A stretch of DNA of 21,845 nt. Source: JAJZIH01 sp021785265 (GTDB lineage: Bacteria; Pseudomonadota; Gammaproteobacteria; JAKAQQ01). Location of the stretch: assembly GCA_027338645.1 (NCBI GenBank), contig DAHWSH010000040.1, forward strand, positions 1-21,845. Direction: 5' to 3'. Shown piece after piece: positions 16,617 through 21,845 of this stretch (within the stretch, counting starts at the first letter, position 1; every line of letters begins with the position of its first letter). The position numbers and the translations under genes are program-made. The notes under the pieces were generated by a model. The model had not been told where the DNA came from and did not search any database. It saw only the letters and a list, made by a program, of their open reading frames with translations.

Positions 16617-17384
16617 ATGGGGGAAGGCCACAACGGCCGCTCTCCGGAACCGGGTATGGCCCTCATGATCTCCACCCCGATTCCTGGGCTCGAACCGGTT
16701 TTTGCGGTACCCCTCTACACCACCGTTCTACCCAACGCCCAGGGATTAAACAGCCGGCTCGAGGAGAAACTGGGCTTGTGGGAATCCCATCCCCCCCAGG
16801 AGAGTCATCGCCGGCCGAGCCCGGTCTCCAAACCCGGGGTCTACGAGAGCAGCTTCGACTTCTTCCATTGGGAGGACCCGGATGTCGGGGCCCTGGCCCG
16901 ATTCTGCCTGAACCAGGTTGGCTTCCTGGTCCATCGCCTGAACGGATATGAAAACCGCGACATGGAAGAACTCCGCTTCTATCACCACAGCTGGTTCCAC
17001 CTGACCCGACCGGGCGGCTATACCAGCTATCACAACCATCCCATGGCGTCCTGGTCGGGCGTCTATTGCGTCAATCCCGGAGTTCCCGATCCGGACGATC
17101 CCCAAAGCGGCGCACTCCGGTTCTTTGATCCCCGATCTTCTGCCAGCATGTTTCTCGACCCCGGCAACAGTTACCTTCTCCCGCCCTACGGCTTCGGCAC
17201 GCTGCCCCATCATTTCAAGGCCGGGGAACTCGTGCTTTTCCCGTCCTACCTCAATCACGAGGTCGCCTCTTTCCGCGGAACCGGAATCCGGATCACGGTC
17301 GCCTTCAACGTCTGGATCCGCTATGCCGACGAACCCGCCTTCGAGCCGGGACTGCGTCGCGCCGTCTCCCGGCAGTCCGGCTGA
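16617..17384 (+). CDS. Putative 2OG-Fe(II) oxygenase, TIGR02466-like (second copy)
   Basis: This 255-residue protein, counted from the ATG at 16617, belongs to the same putative oxygenase family as the first gene of the cluster. It is strongly diverged and closer to the family pattern. SYHNHPMASWSGVYCV supplies His139/His141, and GALRFFDPR supplies Asp171. LVLFPSYLNHEV supplies the distal His214, and GIRITVAFN supplies Arg225 for 2-oxoglutarate. ATGs at 16656 and 16665 are alternative starts; GGAG is only three bases before 16617, so the true start may be internal, near the conserved IPGLEPVFAVPLY. It lies 18 bases after the hydroxylase fusion and 6 bases before the next oxygenase. The substrate is unknown. 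Confidence 0.82.
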   Translation: MGEGHNGRSPEPGMALMISTPIPGLEPVFAVPLYTTVLPNAQGLNSRLEEKLGLWESHPPQESHRRPSPVSKPGVYESSFDFFHWEDPDVGALARFCLNQVGFLVHRLNGYENRDMEELRFYHHSWFHLTRPGGYTSYHNHPMASWSGVYCVNPGVPDPDDPQSGALRFFDPRSSASMFLDPGNSYLLPPYGFGTLPHHFKAGELVLFPSYLNHEVASFRGTGIRITVAFNVWIRYADEPAFEPGLRRAVSRQSG

Positions 17385-17390
17385 ACGGCC

Positions 17391-18710
17391 ATGGATCCTG
17401 CCCAGGGGGAAGAGGTGGTCGGGCTCGACGCCGGCCTCCGCGCCCTCCGCGATCGTAACTTTCCGCTCGCCCGGGAACGGTTTTCGGCCTTGGCCGAAAA
17501 GGGCGACGGACAGGCCATGGCCTACCTCGGGCTCATCCATCTCCGCGCACTCGGCACTCCCTACGACCCGGAGCAAGCCTTCGAATGGACAGAACGGGCA
17601 GCCGGAACAGGCCTCGCGAGCGCGCAACTCACCCTCGCCCATCTCTCCTACCTCGGGATCGGCCCCCCACGCAATCCCCGACAGGCAGCCCGTCTGCTTT
17701 TAGCCTCGGCCCGATCGGGCCATGCCCCGGCGCTTCGCACACTGGGCTTGGTCTACCTCGGGCTCGGATCCGACTGGCGCGCTGCAGCTGAACGTTGTCT
17801 CGAGGCCGCGAGTGCCCAGCGTGATCTGTTTTCCGTTCACGCCATCGCCGTAAGCCGACTGGCCCGGGGCGAGACGGCCCGGGCCTTGCCGCTTCTCGCA
17901 TGGGCCGGAACCCAGGGCTTCTACCCGAGCCTCCTCCACCTGAAACGCCTCCAGACCCGCCTCGGACTCGAAGCCGTCCGTCAGCATGCGATTGCCGAGC
18001 CGGACTATCCTGACCTTCCACACGTACCCGACCTGCCGGAGTTTCCCTGGGAGCCCGCACCACCCCCCCCCAGCCGCATGCTGGACTCCCGGATCCAGCT
18101 CCGTATCCAGGAAAAGCTCTTGGAAAGCGTCGAATGCGACTACCTGATCGCCTTGGCCGCGCCGGCACTTCGACCCTCTGAAACGCGCGAACCCGGTAGC
18201 GGCCGCATCGTAAAAAACCCCCTCCGCACCTCCTCTGCCATGAATTTCCCGCCGAACCTCGAGGATCTCGTGGTCCTCCGGCTGGAAGAGCGGATCGCAG
18301 CCTGGTGCGGCACCACGCTGGATGTGGCCGAACCCCTGGCCGTGCTGCGATACCGTCCCGGCGAGGAATACCGGCCACACTTTGATGCCTTCGATGAAAA
18401 AACACTCGCCTCAGATGCCGAAGGCATCCGTCTCGGCCAGCGTACCGTCACTGCGCTCACTTACCTCAACGCGGATTTCGCGGACGGAGAAACGAGCTTT
18501 CCGGCACTCGGAGTCACGATCCGGCCCGAGGCGGGTCAGATTCTGGCTTTTTCCAACCTCGATTCGAAAGGGATCCGGAATCCCCAGGCTCTCCATACCG
18601 GCCATCCCGTCCAGAAGGGTGAAAAGTGGCTTGCCACCCTCTGGTTCCGCGAACGGCCCGGGGCCCGTCATCCGAACCCGGCCAATCCCGATCCTTCAGC
18701 TACCCCATAA
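17391..18710 (+). CDS. Sel1-repeat-prolyl-4-hydroxylase-type 2OG-Fe(II) oxygenase fusion
   Basis: This 439-residue protein starts with about four Sel1-like repeats (roughly 12-150), helical pairs with the AxxxLGxxxxxGxG pattern (AMAYLGLIHLRALG, AQLTLAHLSYLGIG). A proline-rich linker (about 203-227) leads to a P4Hc-type oxygenase domain (about 230-422). The iron triad is His330 and Asp332 in YRPHFDAFD, and His402 in ALHTGHPV. Lys412 in GEKW binds 2-oxoglutarate. The strand TALTYLNADFADGETSFP is typical of prolyl-4-hydroxylase-like enzymes. The Sel1 part implies a protein partner or substrate. It begins six bases after the preceding oxygenase, so the two are coupled. A C9 run codes part of the linker. 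It is the last gene of the operon and ends just before a strong hairpin. Confidence 0.9.
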   Translation: MDPAQGEEVVGLDAGLRALRDRNFPLARERFSALAEKGDGQAMAYLGLIHLRALGTPYDPEQAFEWTERAAGTGLASAQLTLAHLSYLGIGPPRNPRQAARLLLASARSGHAPALRTLGLVYLGLGSDWRAAAERCLEAASAQRDLFSVHAIAVSRLARGETARALPLLAWAGTQGFYPSLLHLKRLQTRLGLEAVRQHAIAEPDYPDLPHVPDLPEFPWEPAPPPPSRMLDSRIQLRIQEKLLESVECDYLIALAAPALRPSETREPGSGRIVKNPLRTSSAMNFPPNLEDLVVLRLEERIAAWCGTTLDVAEPLAVLRYRPGEEYRPHFDAFDEKTLASDAEGIRLGQRTVTALTYLNADFADGETSFPALGVTIRPEAGQILAFSNLDSKGIRNPQALHTGHPVQKGEKWLATLWFRERPGARHPNPANPDPSATP

Positions 18711-18716
18711 AGAAAA

Positions 18717-18742
18717 CCCGTGGTTCCTTGCGGAACCACGGG
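18717..18742. terminator. Bidirectional terminator between the oxygenase operon and the TonB receptor
   Basis: CCCGTGGTTCC (18717-18727) and GGAACCACGGG (18732-18742) form a perfect 11-base stem with a TTGC loop. On the plus strand it is followed by a T-rich stretch (TTCTTTTGTTG). On the minus strand it is followed by TTTTCTTTA. It lies in a 62-base gap between two convergent genes and should stop both transcripts. Confidence 0.92.
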
Positions 18743-18772
18743 CAATGTTCTTTTGTTGTCGTTATAGGATCG

Positions 18773-21700
18773 TTAGAAGCGCACCCCGATCCGTCCGTAG
18801 ATGAAGCGGCCCGGGACCTCGTAGCCCAGGAAGGGCTGGTAGCTGTTCGCAAAGGCCGTCATCGAGATCGGCGCATTCTTGTCGAACAGGTTCCGCACCC
18901 CAACCGTGAAGTCCGCGTTCCACGCGGCCATGCTGTAGGTGAGCTGGACATTGTTGTAGACCGTCGTTCCCAGCCGGTTGAGCCCCTGGAAGCCCTGGGG
19001 CGAACCCGGCTGTGTGATGACATCACTGCACCAGCCCGTACCCACCTGCGGGAAGCCGATCACGAAGCGTGCCGAGGAATTCTGGCAGATCTCGTACATC
19101 GGGCCGATGACGTTGACCGTCCAGTTGGCAGACCATGGGCCGTAGTCCCAGTCGAGGTAGATGTTGTACTTGTGCTTGGGAATGAGCGAACTCACCGATC
19201 CCGCCGTCTCGCGGGTGAACTCGGTCGGCTGACCGGTGATATTGCTGATACCCGGGAAGGCGATGACGTAGTTCTTGGTGAAGGTCGCATCCGCCATGAC
19301 CGTGAAGTCACCGATCGGGGTCGAAGGGAGCCGGTAGTTCAGGTTGACGTCCCAACCTTCCGTCTTGATCGATCCCACGTTCTGGTCCAAGGCCAGAATG
19401 TTCGTGATCGGCCCGTTCGTGTCGTAGGTCCCACCCGCGCGTTGGATCAGGTTGCAGTCCAGGCCAGCATGGCTATAGCAGAAGTCCATGATGTTCTGCG
19501 GCCCGATGCCTCCCGAGATCGCATTCACCACCTCGACTTTGTAGTAGTCCGCCGAAACATTGAATCCCGGAATGTAGCTCGGGCTGTAGACCAGACCCAC
19601 CGTCCGCGAGATGGCCCGCTCCGGCGTCAGGTTGGGGTTGCCCCCGACCGTGACCGGGATCTGAGTGTTCGGCTGCAAGGCATGCGCCGGACAGTTCGGA
19701 AGAGTGGGATTGGCCACGCAGGGATCGATCAGTGGATCAAAGCTCTGACCCTGTCCCGCGAAGAAGTTACTGATCGTGGGGATCCGGAAGCCCTGGGACC
19801 AAGTGGCCCGGAAGAGCAGGCTCCGGATGGGAGCGTACTTGATGCCGATCTTGCCCGAGGTGTTATGCGCGTAGTGCTGGGGCACCGGCGTGATGGGGTT
19901 CGCGAACCCGGCCCAGGTGGCCTGGGTCCAGCGTTCCGCCACGTCGACGGAGAGGTGGTGGACCAGGAACACATCGCGCACGAGAGGAGCGTTGAACTCG
20001 ATGTATTCGGCATCCTGCGCCTCGCGCCCGCTCGTAGGCTCGGCAATGTTCGAAGTCGCATCACCGGCCGCAATCAGCGGATCCGGCGTGTAGTAGCCGT
20101 TGTCCTCGAGGTACTCGTAACCGACGGCGACGCCCAGGGGGCCGGCCGGCAGGTCGACGAGTGTTCCGGTCAGGTTCCCCGAGTAGTCGCGTTGCGTGAC
20201 CGAGTCCACGTTGATGCTCGTATAGTCGATGTAGTTGGCCATGGCCGGTGTGATCGTGCCCTGTGCCGTAGACAGGTTGTACCCCCCGAAGAGATCGAGC
20301 GGCACGCAACCGGGAGTCGTCTGGCAGGTCGAAAGCGGTCCCAGGGCCAGCTGGAGTCGGCTGGTATTCTGGAGTCCGGTGGCCGTTCCGGTATTGTTCC
20401 GGTCGCCGTAGGAGTAGTGGACATTCCAGTTCCAGTCATGTCCGATGGCGCGGAAGTAGCCTTTGAGGCCAGCTTCGAAGAAGTAGGTTCGGACATTGGT
20501 GTCGAAGACCCGGTAACCCGACTCGATCATGCGGCGTCCCAGGAAGAGGAGCGCATCGCTGTGGGTCAGGCAGTTGGCCGTCCCATAGAGCGTGCACCAG
20601 TTGGCGTATCCTGGAGTCCCGGGTGCATAAGGCACGAGGTCGACGCCGAAGGGATTGTAGGGGTTCGTAGCTGAAATGCCCACGAGGATCCCGTTCGCGG
20701 AGTTGTCCGAACCGAACACCCCGAGGAAGAGCGGGTTCGGAGCGAGCACGGAGGCCGACACGCGGTCGTTGTAGAGGATCGTGGTGTCGAACTCGAGATG
20801 CGAGTTGAAGTTGTAGTGGGCCTGCGTGTAGGCATACCACTGCTCGGAGGGCGTCAGGAGATAGTTGGCCGGCGCATAGTTATAGGCATCCGCGAGACCA
20901 AAATCATGCGGATTGGCATTGGGCCCGCTCAGGGGACCGGAGAGATCGCAACCTGATGAGGTGTTGCCCGGCGTCGCCCCCGCCACCGAACTCGGCTCGC
21001 AGTTCGTGCCCGGGAGCGTGCTCGGGCCGTAGGGGCCATCCATGATGAAGCGGCCACCCGGGGTGCCCGAACTGCCCAGAAGGAGCCCGGTCCCGATGAG
21101 CGGCAACTGACCCAGCGTGGTATCACCCGCCCAGATCGGCTGCTGTTCCCGGTAACCCACGCTCAAAAGGGCGCCTTCCTTGCTGTTGCTCGCCCCGATC
21201 GTGAAGTCGTACTCCTGGAGCTTGCCGTCCCAGTGAGTCGCACCCGGAATTGTGGTCGTGATTCCAAGAGCGGGGTTGGCGGGAATCGAGGCATTGCTGT
21301 TCTGGTAGATTCCCATGTAGGCATGGGCTTCGGCCCCATTGAAGTTCTGCATGGTGATGATGTTGATCACGCCCGCGATCGCATCCGATCCGTAAATCGG
21401 CGAGGCGCCGTCCAGCAGGATCTCGACCCGCGAGATGATCGCCGACGGGATCGTGTTGAGGTCGACTGGTCCGCCCAGAGTCGGAATCCAGCGGTGACCA
21501 TTCACCAGGACCAGAACACGGGCGGGACCCAGATTATGCAGGTCAATGAAGGTATCACCGTCATTGCCGTTGTTGGTCTGGGCGTTGATGGCTGCTCCCG
21601 ACTGCGAGATCGACTGGAGAATGTTTCCAATCGTGACCTCGCCGGTCAGGTTGAGCTGCTGGCGCGTGAGCACCACGACCGGTTGCGCTGTGACTGTACT

Positions 21701-21838
21701 CGTGCGCAGGATCCGAGAACCCACGACCTCGATCTTCTGGAGTTTCGTGGTTTTCTTTGCCTGCGCCAGCGCTGCCGGTGCGGCGATGACTGCAGCGGAT
21801 GCGCCGGCCACGAGGGCCCCGCGTACCGCTTGCCGCAC
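18773..21838 (-). CDS. TonB-dependent outer-membrane receptor (5' end at window edge)
   Basis: At least 1021 residues are visible. The first start is GTG at 21838, seven bases from the window edge, so the real start may lie outside. A signal peptide (AVRGALVAGASAAVIAAPAALAQA) is followed by a TonB-box-like IEVVGSRI near residue 37 and a plug domain to about 175, with VLVLVNGHRW and ASPIYGSDAIAGVINIIT. The rest is a 22-stranded beta-barrel, with GFRIPTISNFF, VRNLFDKNAP and a C-terminal IGVRF ending in phenylalanine. No N-terminal signalling (STN) domain is present, so it is not a FecA-type transducer. Twelve cysteines occur as six close pairs, all in the barrel region. Such receptors import siderophores, B12, glycans or peptides; the ligand here is unknown. 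It converges on the oxygenase operon. Confidence 0.93.
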   Translation of the reverse strand: MRQAVRGALVAGASAAVIAAPAALAQAKKTTKLQKIEVVGSRILRTSTVTAQPVVVLTRQQLNLTGEVTIGNILQSISQSGAAINAQTNNGNDGDTFIDLHNLGPARVLVLVNGHRWIPTLGGPVDLNTIPSAIISRVEILLDGASPIYGSDAIAGVINIITMQNFNGAEAHAYMGIYQNSNASIPANPALGITTTIPGATHWDGKLQEYDFTIGASNSKEGALLSVGYREQQPIWAGDTTLGQLPLIGTGLLLGSSGTPGGRFIMDGPYGPSTLPGTNCEPSSVAGATPGNTSSGCDLSGPLSGPNANPHDFGLADAYNYAPANYLLTPSEQWYAYTQAHYNFNSHLEFDTTILYNDRVSASVLAPNPLFLGVFGSDNSANGILVGISATNPYNPFGVDLVPYAPGTPGYANWCTLYGTANCLTHSDALLFLGRRMIESGYRVFDTNVRTYFFEAGLKGYFRAIGHDWNWNVHYSYGDRNNTGTATGLQNTSRLQLALGPLSTCQTTPGCVPLDLFGGYNLSTAQGTITPAMANYIDYTSINVDSVTQRDYSGNLTGTLVDLPAGPLGVAVGYEYLEDNGYYTPDPLIAAGDATSNIAEPTSGREAQDAEYIEFNAPLVRDVFLVHHLSVDVAERWTQATWAGFANPITPVPQHYAHNTSGKIGIKYAPIRSLLFRATWSQGFRIPTISNFFAGQGQSFDPLIDPCVANPTLPNCPAHALQPNTQIPVTVGGNPNLTPERAISRTVGLVYSPSYIPGFNVSADYYKVEVVNAISGGIGPQNIMDFCYSHAGLDCNLIQRAGGTYDTNGPITNILALDQNVGSIKTEGWDVNLNYRLPSTPIGDFTVMADATFTKNYVIAFPGISNITGQPTEFTRETAGSVSSLIPKHKYNIYLDWDYGPWSANWTVNVIGPMYEICQNSSARFVIGFPQVGTGWCSDVITQPGSPQGFQGLNRLGTTVYNNVQLTYSMAAWNADFTVGVRNLFDKNAPISMTAFANSYQPFLGYEVPGRFIYGRIGVRF

Positions 21839-21845
21839 GAGATTT

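Noticed and set aside
18626..20674. A 682-codon open frame on the plus strand opposite the receptor gene
   Set aside because: It is antisense to a clear TonB-dependent receptor, is charged and low in structure, and runs through the terminator hairpin.
1..21845. tRNA, rRNA, CRISPR, insertion sequences or phage genes
   Set aside because: No cloverleaf-like sequence, regular direct-repeat array, transposase or integrase motif was seen on either strand.

Overview
The window is 21.8 kb of GC-rich bacterial DNA with dense coding and no gap between genes longer than about 240 bases. A sucA-sucB-lpd operon, a large TonB-dependent outer-membrane receptor and several 2-oxoglutarate/Fe(II) oxygenases point to a Gram-negative proteobacterium, perhaps a gammaproteobacterium of the Xanthomonadales type. 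This placement is inferred from gene content only. I saw no tRNA, rRNA, CRISPR array, transposase or phage gene.

Layout. (1) Positions 1-6803, plus strand: three tandem paralogous ABC-type permeases of the duplicated MacB_PCD/FtsX kind (the first cut by the window edge), with no ATPase gene in view. (2) 7011-8641, minus strand: a secreted conserved hypothetical protein, then an ArsR-type repressor overlapping an AHSA1/SRPBCC-domain gene by 4 bases. The repressor has a consensus -35 box, a dyad over its start codon and no Shine-Dalgarno, so it may be leaderless. (3) 8878-14432, minus strand: the 2-oxoglutarate dehydrogenase operon sucA-sucB-lpdA (E1, E2, E3). (4) 14571-18710, plus strand: four closely packed genes that all encode different 2-oxoglutarate/Fe(II)-dependent oxygenases: a TIGR02466-like enzyme, a TPR-aspartyl/asparaginyl beta-hydroxylase fusion, a second TIGR02466-like enzyme, and a Sel1-repeat-prolyl-4-hydroxylase fusion. 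(5) 18773 to the right edge, minus strand: a roughly 1020-residue TonB-dependent receptor converging on the oxygenase operon, with a perfect 11-bp hairpin between them that should terminate both transcripts.

The most interesting part is region 4 with its flanks. Four non-redundant hydroxylase-type enzymes, two carrying protein-protein interaction repeats, sit between the operon that consumes 2-oxoglutarate in central metabolism and an outer-membrane receptor whose loops carry six cysteine pairs. The Pseudomonas piuA-piuC locus, with a Sel1-repeat neighbour, is a smaller known association of a TonB receptor with an Fe(II)/2OG hydroxylase. I infer that this cluster makes or modifies a peptide, protein or ligand connected with the receptor. 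The sequence does not identify the substrate.
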